From Photobacterium jeanii (GTDB lineage: Bacteria; Pseudomonadota; Gammaproteobacteria; Enterobacterales; Vibrionaceae), in assembly GCF_001650345.1 (NCBI RefSeq), contig NZ_LVHF01000012.1, forward strand, positions 558,001 through 622,000: a DNA stretch of 64,000 bases, read 5' to 3'. The notes below the pieces were generated by a model that saw nothing but the letters and a program-made list of their open reading frames with translations, was not told where the DNA came from and did not search any database. How positions within the stretch are numbered: position 1 is the stretch's first letter; the number at the start of each line of letters is the position of its first letter. Below, in pieces: positions 46,163 to 55,715 of this stretch. A program made the position numbers and the translations under genes.

Positions 46163-46195
46163 ATATGTGCGCTGTAATCATTACAGCGCACATAT
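46163..46195 (+). terminator. Long perfect hairpin after DsbA-like gene 2
   Basis: 15-bp perfect arms (46163-46177, 46181-46195) with a three-base loop directly after the stop. No T run follows, so it may act as an mRNA-stabilising hairpin or factor-dependent stop rather than a standard terminator. Confidence 0.6.
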
Positions 46196-46458
46196 CTCTC
46201 CTTGCCGCATCCGTTCTAAAAAGCCTCTGGATTGCTGCCATTGCTCAGTTCAGCAAGTATCAATCTTACCCACCTAAGCGTAAATCCAGCTATTTTATAT
46301 AGGCATAATCTTTAATTAATAGCTCATAATTGCATATAAGCAAATCACCGTACGCTGTTCTTTAGGTGCACTCACATAACCTTACTTATGTCACTTTTTT
46401 GTGGAACTTTCATTCGTTTTTCTTGACCCCAACGTCTAGCTTTATACGCGAAAGGAAT
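46196..46458. other. Upstream region of porin 2
   Basis: AT-rich; promoter presumed. No ORF or strong structure seen before the hairpin at 46459-46480. Confidence 0.35.
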
Positions 46459-46480
46459 GGTTGTTTGTGGTTTAACAACC
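46459..46480 (+). promoter_or_regulatory. Leader hairpin of porin 2
   Basis: Perfect 7-bp arms GGTTGTT / AACAACC around an 8-base loop, ending 37 bases before the porin start. It does not cover the ribosome site, so its role is unclear. Confidence 0.4.
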
Positions 46481-46517
46481 TCATTAAAAACACAATACAA
46501 TAATGAAGGGATCAAAG

Positions 46518-47555
46518 ATGAATAAGTCATTCATTGCCCTAGCAGTGGCATCAGTAGTAGCTTTTCCAGCATCAGCAGTAGAAGTTTACCGTGATGGCGA
46601 TACCTCGTTCTCAGTAGGTGGTCGTCTTGCTGTTCGTGCTGAACACACTAAGTCTGTTGGTAACGAAGATAGCACCAATAAACTCATCAATAGTAGTTCG
46701 CGTATCAACTTTGGCTTCACCCACGGTTTAGTCAATGACTGGGTCGCAGGCGCAAAAGCGGAATGGGGTTATAACCCTGTAGCAAATGGCGACCAAGAAT
46801 TTGGTAACCGTTTGGGTAACATCTACTTTGCACACGATGATGCTGGATTGATTACTGTCGGTAAACAATGGTCTGTTTACTACGATGTAACCGGTTGGAC
46901 GGATGTATTCTGGGTATACGGTGGTACAGCGTCAGGTACTTATGACGGTCGTGATGAAGGCGGTGCTGCTGGTGGTGACGGCGGTGTATCGGGTACAGGT
47001 CGTGCTGATGAAGCCATTACCTACCGTAATCAATTCGGTCCTGTGAAAGTGGGTGTGCAATATCAGTTCGAAAATGGTTCATCTACTGGTGATCGTGAAT
47101 ATGGTCTACAAGGTAGTGTAATCTACGATATCGAGCAAGTCGGCTTAAGTCTTGGTGGTACTTACGGTCAAACCAAGTACAAAGGCGAAGAAGATGACAA
47201 AGTGTGGTCACTAGCTGCGCTGTACGATAACAACAATATCTACGCTGCAGCACAATATGGTCAGTATGAAAATCACATCAGCTTCAGTAATACTTATCTT
47301 GCTGAAAAAGCAAAAGGCTACGAGTTAATTGGTGCCTACACAATCCAAGATATGTACCAAGTCTACGGCGGTTATAACAGCGTTACCGATGATAACAGCG
47401 ATGCTGAATTAACTTACGGTCTAATCGGTGCAGCTTGGGTTCCAGCCAATATCGTTATTGCACTAGAGCTTAAACTTGGCACTAAAGCGAAAGACAATAA
47501 TGGTGTCGACACAGGTGCCGACCAATACGCCCTATTGGCACGTTATAACTTCTAA
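46518..47555 (+). CDS. Gram-negative porin (general diffusion type), module 2
   Basis: 345 residues from ATG 46518, preceded by AAGGGA at six bases; an in-frame ATG 15 bases upstream lies on that site and is less likely. The signal is cleaved after ASA (about residue 20). It shares VEVYRDGD, FSVGGRLAVRAE, SSRINFGFTHG, AKAEWGY and the C-terminal ALLARYNF with the first porin. Again no Cys. Probably an OmpU-like or related Vibrio porin; the exact orthologue is not assigned. A terminator follows. Confidence 0.9.
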   Translation: MNKSFIALAVASVVAFPASAVEVYRDGDTSFSVGGRLAVRAEHTKSVGNEDSTNKLINSSSRINFGFTHGLVNDWVAGAKAEWGYNPVANGDQEFGNRLGNIYFAHDDAGLITVGKQWSVYYDVTGWTDVFWVYGGTASGTYDGRDEGGAAGGDGGVSGTGRADEAITYRNQFGPVKVGVQYQFENGSSTGDREYGLQGSVIYDIEQVGLSLGGTYGQTKYKGEEDDKVWSLAALYDNNNIYAAAQYGQYENHISFSNTYLAEKAKGYELIGAYTIQDMYQVYGGYNSVTDDNSDAELTYGLIGAAWVPANIVIALELKLGTKAKDNNGVDTGADQYALLARYNF

Positions 47556-47577
47556 CCAAAACCTAAAACTTCCCCAA

Positions 47578-47606
47578 AAGAAAGCTGCTTCGGCAGCTTT
47601 CTTATT
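47578..47606 (+). terminator. Terminator of porin 2
   Basis: 11-bp stem AAGAAAGCTGC / GCAGCTTTCTT with a stable TTCG tetraloop. Confidence 0.88.
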
Positions 47607-47861
47607 TACTCGCATCAACGATTACAAAATCAATTCATCCTTTGCATCACATCAGAAAATGTAACGAAAGATGTCAGCAATTTGTGCCTCTTACCACAAA
47701 TATGTATGACAAAACTTAACACCTTAATTTTTATAAGGTATTTTTGTGACATTAACTTTTTGATGATAGCAAACAGGTCACATCATGCTCTATTTAGATT
47801 GGGTTTGATTAGGTAATCAAATATCACCAGCCGTAGCTAGCCGCACACTCCCTACTACTCC
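47607..47861. other. Spacer before the yidE leader
   Basis: AT-rich, includes the presumed promoter of yidE. No ORF or repeat recognised. Confidence 0.35.
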
Positions 47862-47955
47862 TTTCGCACTGGCGAAATCAGTATTTACTGAGTTCCGCTT
47901 CACTACCCCTGGCGCCAGCCTTTGATGTACTTCAAGTACACGCTATCGCGGATAG
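47862..47955 (+). promoter_or_regulatory. Chain of five inverted repeats upstream of yidE
   Basis: Five non-overlapping short perfect inverted repeats in 94 bases: TTTCGC/GCGAAA (47862-47877), TCAGTA/TACTGA (47878-47891), CTGGCGCCAG (47909-47918), TGTACT/AGTACA (47926-47940), CTATC/GATAG (47943-47955, followed by TTTTC). This looks like a structured 5' leader or a degraded repeat element. No known riboswitch class is recognised. Confidence 0.45.
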
Positions 47956-47989
47956 TTTTCACGATTTCGTATAAAAATGGAGACTCATC

Positions 47990-49648
47990 ATGAGTGATAT
48001 TGCACTCTCAATCAGCATACTCGCGCTGGTTGCGGTGCTGGGCTTATGGATTGGGAACTGGAAAGTCTATGGCGTGGGTTTAGGAATTGGCGGGGTACTG
48101 TTTGGCGGTATCTTAGTTGGTCACTTTACCGATGCTTGGGGCATAGGTCTTGATTCACATACCCTGCACTTCATCCAAGAGTTTGGTCTGATCTTATTCG
48201 TTTACACCATAGGTATCCAAGTCGGACCCGGCTTTTTCGCCTCTCTTCGGAGCTCAGGCTTGAAGCTTAACGGTTTTGCTGCCTTAATCGTGTTACTCGG
48301 CTGTGTAGTGGCTATTTTGCTACACAAACTATTCGATGTCCCCCTTCCTGTGATCCTCGGGGTATTCTCTGGCGCCGTCACGAACACTCCTTCCTTAGGT
48401 GCTGGACAGCAAATTCTGAGCGAACTAGGCGCCCAAGAAAGCATGTTAGATCTTACCGGTATGGGCTACGCCGTGGCTTACCCATTCGGGATCTGTGGGA
48501 TCTTATTAACCATGTGGATCCTTAGGTTGGCATTTCGTGTCGATATCGAAGACGAAGCCCAAGAGTTTGAAGTTACCCATGGACAAAAAAAGCATACCCT
48601 ACACACCATTAATGTGGCAGTGAAAAACACTAACCTCAATGGCTTAATGCTTAAAGATGTTCCAGCGTTAACTGAAGGCTCTATCGTTTGTTCTCGTCTA
48701 AAACGTGGCGAACAACTTCACATCCCTCGTCCTGACTCGACTATCGCAACCAATGACTTATTACACTTGGTTGGTGAGCGACAGGCACTCAAACGAGCAC
48801 AGCTTGTTATCGGTGAAGAAGTTGATGCCTCGCTATCTACTCGTGGCACAGAACTGCGTGTTCAGCGTTTAGTCGTCACCAACGAAATCGTGTTAGGCAA
48901 AAAGATCCGCGATCTTGAGCTAAAAGAAAAATACGATGTGGTGGTGTCTCGCCTTAACCGGGCGGGTGTTGAGTTGGTGCCTACCAGTCAATCTACCCTT
49001 CAATTTGGTGATATTCTCAACCTCGTTGGTCGTCACGAAGCCATTGAAGCGGTAAGCGGCATTGTGGGTAATGCGCACCAAAAACTTCAGCAAGTACAAA
49101 TGCTGCCAGTATTTATTGGTATTGGTTTAGGGGTCTTGCTGGGCTCTATCCCCTTCTATCTTCCGGGCTTTCCGGCGGCAATCAAATTAGGCCTAGCAGG
49201 TGGGCCACTTATTGTCGCTCTAATCTTAGCGCGTGTGGGTAGCATTGGTAAGCTGTACTGGTTTATGCCTCCAAGTGCCAACCTTGCCTTACGTGAAATT
49301 GGGATCGTACTTTTCTTAGCCGTGGTTGGGCTTAAATCAGGTGGCGGCTTTGTCGATACCTTGGTTAATGGCGACGGTCTAAGTTGGATGGGCTATGGGG
49401 CGATGATCACCTTGATCCCTTTGATCACTGTCGGCACTCTCGCTCGCATGTTTGCCAAAGTAAACTACCTGACGATTTGCGGAATGCTCGCTGGCTCAAT
49501 GACAGATCCACCAGCCCTCGCATTCGCTAATAATATCCATACCAGTAGCGGTGCGGCTGCCCTGTCTTATGCCACAGTCTACCCTTTGGTAATGTGTCTA
49601 CGGATACTCTCCCCGCAGATACTCGCGCTGTTGCTCTGGACTATGTAG
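47990..49648 (+). CDS. YidE-like transporter (AspT/AAE family)
   Basis: Predicted inner membrane transporter, 552 residues, very close to E. coli YidE at its N-terminus ([19 protein letters not shown], then [20 protein letters not shown] and [20 protein letters not shown]). About five helices on each side flank two cytosolic RCK-C (TrkA-C) domains near 195-280 and 285-365. The substrate of YidE is unknown, while relatives exchange aspartate and alanine. A GGAG site precedes the ATG. The leader carries several hairpins. Confidence 0.9.
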   Translation: MSDIALSISILALVAVLGLWIGNWKVYGVGLGIGGVLFGGILVGHFTDAWGIGLDSHTLHFIQEFGLILFVYTIGIQVGPGFFASLRSSGLKLNGFAALIVLLGCVVAILLHKLFDVPLPVILGVFSGAVTNTPSLGAGQQILSELGAQESMLDLTGMGYAVAYPFGICGILLTMWILRLAFRVDIEDEAQEFEVTHGQKKHTLHTINVAVKNTNLNGLMLKDVPALTEGSIVCSRLKRGEQLHIPRPDSTIATNDLLHLVGERQALKRAQLVIGEEVDASLSTRGTELRVQRLVVTNEIVLGKKIRDLELKEKYDVVVSRLNRAGVELVPTSQSTLQFGDILNLVGRHEAIEAVSGIVGNAHQKLQQVQMLPVFIGIGLGVLLGSIPFYLPGFPAAIKLGLAGGPLIVALILARVGSIGKLYWFMPPSANLALREIGIVLFLAVVGLKSGGGFVDTLVNGDGLSWMGYGAMITLIPLITVGTLARMFAKVNYLTICGMLAGSMTDPPALAFANNIHTSSGAAALSYATVYPLVMCLRILSPQILALLLWTM

Positions 49649-49673
49649 CACATCCCCTACACCTCTCTGTGAT

Positions 49674-49709
49674 CAAGATCGACCAGTAACCAGCTTACTG
49701 GTCATCTTG
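49674..49709 (+). terminator. Long hairpin after yidE
   Basis: 15 base pairs with a single bulged C (CAAGAT, bulge, GACCAGTAA paired with TTACTGGTCATCTTG) and a 5-base loop. No T run follows. Terminator or stabilising hairpin. Confidence 0.6.
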
Positions 49710-49867
49710 TAAACGAAAGACCTCATCAGACCAGTCGTTTTACATCTCTACATCACAAAAACAGCATAACATTCTATAAAGGCAAGCACTTTTATGTCGA
49801 TATATATACAGGGAGTAAATGAATTATTCCTGTACGACGTATAAATATTACAATTAGGCTGTGCTGT

Positions 49868-51556
49868 ATGAAGAGATTAAAGTTACAAGGCAAGTTGCTA
49901 CTACTAAGCTTACTGCCGCTATTTATTACCATTTCGGTTGCGATTGGGTTGATCGTATCTTTGGAAAAAAACGCTCTAACTGACGAAATCACACATTATC
50001 AAGAACGTTTAATTAGCGAACGAAAATACCAACTCCAAGACGCTGTTCGCATTATTAAATACTCTGTAGAAGAAATCCTTGATGATGCCCCTTCTGAGCA
50101 GCAAGCAATTACCGAACTACGGGAATTACTTACGCCTATCCGTTTTGCAGACGAGGATTCTGGCTACTTCTTTATCTATGACATGAAAGGCACCAACATT
50201 GTTCATGCTAGCGCACCTAACAAGCACGGCTCTAACAGCATCGGTGCCCGTGATGTCAATGGCGTGGCTTTCCTAAAAGACTTAGTAACCGCAGCGCAAA
50301 ATGGTGGTGACTTCGTCAGCTACACCTACCCGAAAAAAGCAGGTGGCACCGCATTCCCTAAACTTAGCTACGCAGCACCAGTCAATAACAACCAATGGTT
50401 CATCGGTACAGGTCTTTACATTGATGACATCGAAGAAGACGTTGCGGCTTACCGCGTAAAAGCTGAAGCTGCAATGCAAGAACGCTTCAACCTCGTTTTC
50501 CTAAGCTCACTCGCGCTGGCAATCATTACGATGCTTGCGATTTGGTTCTCAACTAACCGCATCACAACACCTGTTAAGAACATGGTTGATACTCTTAACG
50601 ACATTGCTGACGGTGAAGGTGATTTAACACGTCGTCTAAATGTACAGGGTAACGATGAAATCGCGGATCTTGGTCGAGCTTTCAACCGTTTTGTTGAAAA
50701 GCTACAAGCGGTAATCAAACAAGTTGCCGATGTCACTGAGCACGTAGGACACGCAGCTGGCAGCATTCAGCAGCAAACACACAGCTTTACTCAACAGCTA
50801 AACGAGCACAACAACGAAACTGAACAAGTTGTTACGGCTGTAACGGAAATGAGCTCTGCGGCAAGTGAAGTGGCTATCAACGCGAACGACGTTTCTGATG
50901 CAACAAGCAACGCAAGCCAAGACTCACAACTCGCTCAACAACGTGTTGATACTTCTGTGGCATCCATCAGTGCGTTGGTAGATGAAGTCGATCAAGCTGC
51001 GAAACATATTGATTCATTGAACCAGCAATCACAGAAAATCGACAACGTACTAAAAGTGATCGGCGAAATCGCAGAGCAAACTAACCTACTCGCATTGAAC
51101 GCAGCAATCGAAGCCGCGCGTGCAGGTGAACAAGGTCGTGGCTTTGCGGTCGTGGCTGATGAAGTACGTGGCCTAGCGAGTCGCACTCAAACCAGCACTC
51201 AAGAAATTAAAGAGATGCTAGATGAACTTCATTCGCTAGTTGCACACGCAGTAAACTCTATGGAACACAGCCAAAACACCTGTACTGAAGCTGTGAGTGC
51301 GGCAAACTCCATTACCGACAGCCTATCGTCTGTAACTGGCGCCGTTGAAGCCATTAACGACATGACGAGCCAAATCGCGACAGCAGCAACAGAGCAAAGC
51401 TCGGTAACGGATGAAATCAACCGTAACATGATTTCTATTCAAGATATCGTTAGCAACTTGATTCAATCGAACAACCACTCTGAGCAAGTCGTTTCTGAGC
51501 TAAACTCGGCAGGTAATGAACTTCAACAGCTTGTAGGCCAATTCAAAACAAGCTAG
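49868..51556 (+). CDS. Methyl-accepting chemotaxis protein with Cache sensor
   Basis: Chemoreceptor, 562 residues. An N-terminal membrane helix (about 9-31) is followed by a periplasmic single-Cache domain (about 35-195) with GYFFIYDMKGTNIVHA and NNNQWFIGTGLYIDD, as in sCache_2 sensors. A second helix (about 203-223), HAMP (about 225-277), and the cytosolic signalling coiled coil with hairpin tip EQTNLLALNAAIEAARAGEQGRGFAVVADEVR-type sequence (EIAEQTNLLALNAAIEAARA here) complete it. No C-terminal CheR-docking pentapeptide is seen. sCache_2 ligands are often small organic acids, but the ligand here is unknown. Single gene with a terminator. Confidence 0.92.
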   Translation: MKRLKLQGKLLLLSLLPLFITISVAIGLIVSLEKNALTDEITHYQERLISERKYQLQDAVRIIKYSVEEILDDAPSEQQAITELRELLTPIRFADEDSGYFFIYDMKGTNIVHASAPNKHGSNSIGARDVNGVAFLKDLVTAAQNGGDFVSYTYPKKAGGTAFPKLSYAAPVNNNQWFIGTGLYIDDIEEDVAAYRVKAEAAMQERFNLVFLSSLALAIITMLAIWFSTNRITTPVKNMVDTLNDIADGEGDLTRRLNVQGNDEIADLGRAFNRFVEKLQAVIKQVADVTEHVGHAAGSIQQQTHSFTQQLNEHNNETEQVVTAVTEMSSAASEVAINANDVSDATSNASQDSQLAQQRVDTSVASISALVDEVDQAAKHIDSLNQQSQKIDNVLKVIGEIAEQTNLLALNAAIEAARAGEQGRGFAVVADEVRGLASRTQTSTQEIKEMLDELHSLVAHAVNSMEHSQNTCTEAVSAANSITDSLSSVTGAVEAINDMTSQIATAATEQSSVTDEINRNMISIQDIVSNLIQSNNHSEQVVSELNSAGNELQQLVGQFKTS

Positions 51557-51579
51557 CAGTTCCTCTTCAACAGAAACAC

Positions 51580-51611
51580 AAACGGCAGCCATATGGCTGC
51601 CGTTTTATTTT
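51580..51611 (+). terminator. Terminator of the chemoreceptor gene
   Basis: Perfect 10-bp stem AACGGCAGCC / GGCTGCCGTT, 4-base loop, T-rich tail. Confidence 0.9.
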
Positions 51612-51701
51612 CATCAAAGAGTCACAGCGTTATTTACGCAATCCACTACTCTCAAGCACCAATCTCAAAGCCCCCCACCTCAAAGCATTAGCCTCGAAAC
51701 A

Positions 51702-52466
51702 CTAATCTCGGAAAAGTAGGCACGCTTGACCATCAATATCACGTCGCTCAACTCTAGTGGCAAAAACCTCACTCAGAAGCACGGCATTCATCACTTCATC
51801 AGGTAACCCTTTCGCTACACACGAACCGTTGTTGAGCAATATCACTTTATCGGCTTCTGACAAAGTACGGTTTAAATCATGATTCACCATGACCACTGCG
51901 ATACCTTGAGCCGCGATTTCTCGCACTAATCGATACATCGCTGCCTCTTGACCAATATCGAGTGCTGCAGCAGGTTCATCGAGCAATAATAAACTCGCGT
52001 CAGGATTCAGAGTTGGCCAAACCTGCAAGCAAGCTGCAGCTAAGCGTACACGTTGCCATTCGCCCCCTGATAACTGCTGAATATTACGACTCAGCTTGTC
52101 GCTGATACTCAAAGCCTGACAAATCTGATCCACTGCCGATTGTAATTCTACTTGGTTTACACCCGGCATCGCTGACGTCGCCAGTGTCAAATAGTGAAAC
52201 ACCGCCACAGAAAAGGCTGGACGCTCTTGCTGCGATAAATAACAGCGTCGCTGCGCAAGCGATGGATAGTCATAAGAGGTAAGCGCTTTATCTAAAAAAT
52301 CAATGTCACCATCGGCTTGAAATAAACCAGATAACAAAGAGATCGCTGTACTTTTACCACTCCCATTAGGACCAATGAGGTGAAGAATCTCCCCTTGCTG
52401 TAACGCGAAAGAAACGGGTAATAGACGTGGTGGCATAGCAAGGTTTTTTACTGTTAACACTGTCAT
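51702..52466 (-). CDS. btuD: Vitamin B12 ABC importer ATPase
   Basis: ATPase subunit of the BtuCDF cobalamin importer, 254 residues. Walker A GPNGSGKS near 34-41, Q-loop region, signature LSGGEWQRV near 128-136, Walker B SLLLLDEP near 157-164, and switch His in VMVNHDLN near 194 are all intact. It lies 9 bases after btuC in the same direction, so the two are cotranscribed; the binding protein gene btuF is not in the window. Confidence 0.92.
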   Translation of the reverse strand: MTVLTVKNLAMPPRLLPVSFALQQGEILHLIGPNGSGKSTAISLLSGLFQADGDIDFLDKALTSYDYPSLAQRRCYLSQQERPAFSVAVFHYLTLATSAMPGVNQVELQSAVDQICQALSISDKLSRNIQQLSGGEWQRVRLAAACLQVWPTLNPDASLLLLDEPAAALDIGQEAAMYRLVREIAAQGIAVVMVNHDLNRTLSEADKVILLNNGSCVAKGLPDEVMNAVLLSEVFATRVERRDIDGQACLLFRD

Positions 52467-52475
52467 TGCAATACC

Positions 52476-53468
52476 TTAATCAATATGAGATCGAAGTAGC
52501 ATCCACACAAAGATGGGCGCGCCTATGGTTGTTGTTACAACGCCAACTGGCAATTCCGCCGACGATAATAGGATGCGAGATAAGGTATCTGCAAAGGCTA
52601 ATATTAGTGCACCACTCATTGCGGAAAGCGGCACTAAGAAGCGATTTTCCGTCCCCAAAGCTAAACGTAACAAGTGAGGAACAACCAACCCAATAAAGCC
52701 AATTACCCCACCTAATGCAACTGAAGCCCCAACCAAAAGTGACACAACAAAGATCAACTTCCACCTGAGCTTGATCACATCCAAACCTAATTGCTTAGCA
52801 TGAATTTCACCGAGCATCAGCACATCTAGTTGACGTCCGCGACAACATAACCACAATAGAACAGGGGCAACGACAACAGCAATCGATAATTGCTGCCAGT
52901 TAACGCCACCAACACTCCCCATCAGCCAATACATCAGCTGACGAAGGCTTAAATCCGTACTGAAGTAAAACGCCCACGTCACCACAGCGCCAGATAAAAT
53001 ACCCAACGCGACACCAATTAAAAGTAACTTAGCAGTCGAAACACGCCCACCTCGCGACAGCCCAACCAATAGCAAGGTAAATACCATCGCCCCGAGCATT
53101 GCAGCCGTCATCGTCAAAGTTGCTGATGGGTCTATCGGCACTAAAAACAATAAGATCACTAATGCTAAGCTAGCACCACCAGAGATCCCTAATACACCGG
53201 GCTCTGCTAACGGGTTACCCAATAACACTTGCAGCACAGCACCTGAAGAAGCTAGAGCGGCACCTATCATCAGAGCTGCAATTAGACGAGGAAACCTCAG
53301 TTGGTGCAGTAATTGCGTTTCTAAAGCACCATCTGGCGCCCAAGGCAGAATCCATAGCTCACCAACGGAAAGAGAAAACAGCGAAACTGCCACAAGTAAT
53401 ACGGCAATAACGACGCCGGCAATTTTCCAACGTTGCTGTTGATGAGCGATAAGATCATTGAGATGCAT
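52476..53468 (-). CDS. btuC: Vitamin B12 ABC importer permease
   Basis: FecCD-type permease, 330 residues with about ten helices; forms the channel of the BtuCD cobalamin importer. Seen: [21 protein letters not shown] near 60-80, [15 protein letters not shown] near 84-98, and the cytosolic coupling segment [17 protein letters not shown] near 245-261. No cobalamin riboswitch is recognisable in the 120 bases upstream. BtuCD identity rests on similarity to E. coli BtuC and on the adjacent ATPase; a siderophore importer is the alternative. Confidence 0.9.
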   Translation of the reverse strand: MHLNDLIAHQQQRWKIAGVVIAVLLVAVSLFSLSVGELWILPWAPDGALETQLLHQLRFPRLIAALMIGAALASSGAVLQVLLGNPLAEPGVLGISGGASLALVILLFLVPIDPSATLTMTAAMLGAMVFTLLLVGLSRGGRVSTAKLLLIGVALGILSGAVVTWAFYFSTDLSLRQLMYWLMGSVGGVNWQQLSIAVVVAPVLLWLCCRGRQLDVLMLGEIHAKQLGLDVIKLRWKLIFVVSLLVGASVALGGVIGFIGLVVPHLLRLALGTENRFLVPLSAMSGALILAFADTLSRILLSSAELPVGVVTTTIGAPIFVWMLLRSHID

Positions 53469-53534
53469 GATTGAGGTAGGCTAAATAAAGTATTGATAAT
53501 AATGCCGTAACCATACCAGCTAATCGCGAGAAAT

Positions 53535-53558
53535 GAAAAGCGCGAGCCTCACTCACGC
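53535..53558 (-). terminator. Probable terminator of astE
   Basis: 7-bp stem (53540-53546 with 53552-53558, one wobble pair), with TTTTC following on the minus strand. It lies between astE and btuC. Confidence 0.6.
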
Positions 53559-53591
53559 CTTAGATTTAATACGCATTATCAATCGATAAGA

Positions 53592-54656
53592 CTAGTTCAG
53601 GGCTTTGATTTGCTCGTTTACACTAACCTTGGTTGGTTGTACTAACAAACAAGCACGCTGACCTATCGCCACATTAGGATTAGGAAATACCACCGCTTCT
53701 CCACCCTCTAGTGAGAAATACTTCGTATCCCTATCTTGTCCAAGCAATACCCCTTGGTCAAAAAAAGTAAAGTTTGCTTGGCTGGCTGGAAAGTTAAATT
53801 GAAACTCATCACTTTGCTTGGTTAAGGTGCGTGTAACTTTATACACAATCAGCCCATCATTTTGCCAATGCCACACCGGAGTTAGCTCCGAAAGCAAAAT
53901 GCGAAGTGCATTTTCAAAATCAGCCAAACGCCCTAACTCATTTTCCCCTAGCTTAGCAACACGTCCCAATTCCATCGTTAATGCTTGAGCACCATGGTTT
54001 TCGGCACTGTACCAACTGAACGTCGGTGACGGTGACTGCGATAACAAGACCGCCTCAATTTTCGCTTGCTCAAGAAAGGTGAATAGCATTTTGCTACGAG
54101 TGGCTTTCTTAGTATATGGACTCACCGCAAAGGTGTAATGTGCTGAATCTCGAATAGCGCTGTGCAGATCAAGATGCCAGCGATGTTCGCTCGCGACTGC
54201 TCCTGATTTAACAAGAGGAGAGCCCTCAAAAAAAGCATCAACATGGTGCTGTAATTGATTGGCTAACTGGCGTTCGACATTGGTTTCATCATTCTGTTGT
54301 GCAAACAAACGATTCATGTTTTCAACCAAAAAACGGGTGTGCGCTAGCGTGGCTTGTGGATGAGCAATAATCAGAAGCAATCGATGTTTAGGCTGCCACT
54401 TACCTATCAAGATCTCTTGGGCTAACTTACCAAGCAGCTCCATTGGCCCTGTCTCATCACCATGAACTCCAGATGAAACCACAATATCTTTACTTGAAAG
54501 GTCAAAAGTAACTGGCTCTATATAAAGTACACCGCGCGCTTTTAAGCTGCACCTCACCCCAGAAGCAAGCTCCCATTGCCCTGCTTCAAATTCGCTATTT
54601 ACATCGAGTGTGGCAGATAAAAATGCTCCAGCTTTCACCTGATCCAGTGATGACAT
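53592..54656 (-). CDS. astE: Succinylglutamate desuccinylase
   Basis: Zinc metallohydrolase of the arginine succinyltransferase (AST) pathway, cleaving N-succinylglutamate to succinate and glutamate. 354 residues from ATG 54656, which follows AAGGAGG by six bases; a frame to 54692 lacks one. Zinc and substrate motifs: SSGVHGDETGP near 59-69, HWHLDLH-type RWHLDLHSAI near 157-166, and Glu in LTMELGRVAK near 227. Other ast genes are not adjacent, so it is a lone copy. Belongs to the AstE/aspartoacylase family; the substrate is by family only. Confidence 0.88.
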   Translation of the reverse strand: MSSLDQVKAGAFLSATLDVNSEFEAGQWELASGVRCSLKARGVLYIEPVTFDLSSKDIVVSSGVHGDETGPMELLGKLAQEILIGKWQPKHRLLLIIAHPQATLAHTRFLVENMNRLFAQQNDETNVERQLANQLQHHVDAFFEGSPLVKSGAVASEHRWHLDLHSAIRDSAHYTFAVSPYTKKATRSKMLFTFLEQAKIEAVLLSQSPSPTFSWYSAENHGAQALTMELGRVAKLGENELGRLADFENALRILLSELTPVWHWQNDGLIVYKVTRTLTKQSDEFQFNFPASQANFTFFDQGVLLGQDRDTKYFSLEGGEAVVFPNPNVAIGQRACLLVQPTKVSVNEQIKALN

Positions 54657-54836
54657 CGATAACCTCCTTGTGGTTCGATATTTCATACACATAGATATTA
54701 CACAGTTGTTACAGCAAGGTAAACACAGGTAACAATATAGCGTGAAGCAATATTAACGGCTCAAATTCAAAGAAAGCGGTAAACAAAGAAAAGGAAGAAA
54801 TAAAGCAGGAAGCAATTAAGGAGAGAAGATGCAGAT

Positions 54837-54877
54837 AAAAGAAAACCCAAACGAATCTACACGTATCCGTTTGGGTT
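54837..54877 (-). terminator. Terminator of ihfA
   Basis: Perfect 10-bp stem AACCCAAACG / CGTTTGGGTT, loop of about 14 bases, then TTTT on the minus strand. Confidence 0.85.
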
Positions 54878-54905
54878 ACTCGGTGATTAGAAGCAAAAAT
54901 TCGTG

Positions 54906-55202
54906 TTATTTTTCAATCTTGATGTTTTCTACACGAGCTTTAAGCTTTTGGCCTGGGCGGAAAGTCACTACACGACGCGCAGAAATAGGAATATCTTCAC
55001 CCGTTTTTGGATTTCGTCCTGGACGTTCGTTTTTATCACGAAGATCAAAATTACCAAAACCTGATAACTTAACTTGCTCTCCGTTTTCTAGTGCTTTTCT
55101 GATTTCTTCAAAAAAGACTTCCACCGTATCCTTGGCGTCCCGTTTGCTTAATCCAACATTCTCAAACAGGTTCTCAGCCAAATCGGCTTTTGTGAGCGCC
55201 AT
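54906..55202 (-). CDS. ihfA: Integration host factor alpha subunit
   Basis: DNA-bending nucleoid protein, 98 residues, the usual IHF-alpha length. The frame is open to 55238, but the family start [13 protein letters not shown] is at ATG 55202. The DNA-contact arm [20 protein letters not shown] with the intercalating Pro is intact, as is [14 protein letters not shown]. It acts as heterodimer with IhfB. In many gammaproteobacteria it follows pheT directly; here a 500-base gap and a pheT terminator separate them, so it has its own promoter. Confidence 0.96.
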   Translation of the reverse strand: MALTKADLAENLFENVGLSKRDAKDTVEVFFEEIRKALENGEQVKLSGFGNFDLRDKNERPGRNPKTGEDIPISARRVVTFRPGQKLKARVENIKIEK

Positions 55203-55661
55203 AGATAACTCCCTCAAGACTAGTTGAATGGATTGCATACAAGACTATGTCTTGCAGCCCTTAATAGGTTGGCTGTGCCGACACTGAATCCAAATGATAT
55301 TACCCTCTTGTTCATTTGTTGTGATTCAGCTCAAGCTCAACTGTAGTCAAGTTTAAGCCAACTTGCTGATTTCCGCCAACTTTTTTAATTGAACAAACGT
55401 AATTTTCAGCACTAAAATCACGAACTAATGGCATATTTAAATAACGTTGGACATGCCTATCACGCATATCAATTGAAAGCAAATACCATTAGAGCGCTAT
55501 TATCCAAAATTAATTGCCAGCAATATCACAATTTTCAGTATCATCGACCACCCTCGTTCAGGATGATATTTTTGAGAAATAGATCAAAAAAAATCACTAT
55601 TTCTCTGTGTTTTATTAGTAACTTAGCGAGTTACTGTTCAATATCCATTCGATTTTAGCAC
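55203..55661. other. Gap between pheT and ihfA
   Basis: About 460 AT-rich bases holding the ihfA promoter. A 76-codon ORF on the plus strand (55428-55658) looks non-coding. I see no clear operator. Confidence 0.4.
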
Positions 55662-55690
55662 AAAAAAACCCCACCATAATGGCGGGGTTT
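55662..55690 (-). terminator. Terminator of pheT
   Basis: 10-position stem with one wobble pair on the RNA, followed by T7 on the minus strand. Confidence 0.88.
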
Positions 55691-55715
55691 GTATTCGCAA
55701 TTCGCGTCAAATTAC

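Noticed and set aside
53469-53591. Possible cobalamin riboswitch before btuC
   Set aside because: The gap is only about 120 bases, contains the astE terminator, and shows no B12-box pattern.
55428-55658. 76-codon plus-strand ORF in the pheT-ihfA gap
   Set aside because: No ribosome site, His/Tyr/Ile-rich random-looking product, and it overlaps the likely ihfA promoter region.
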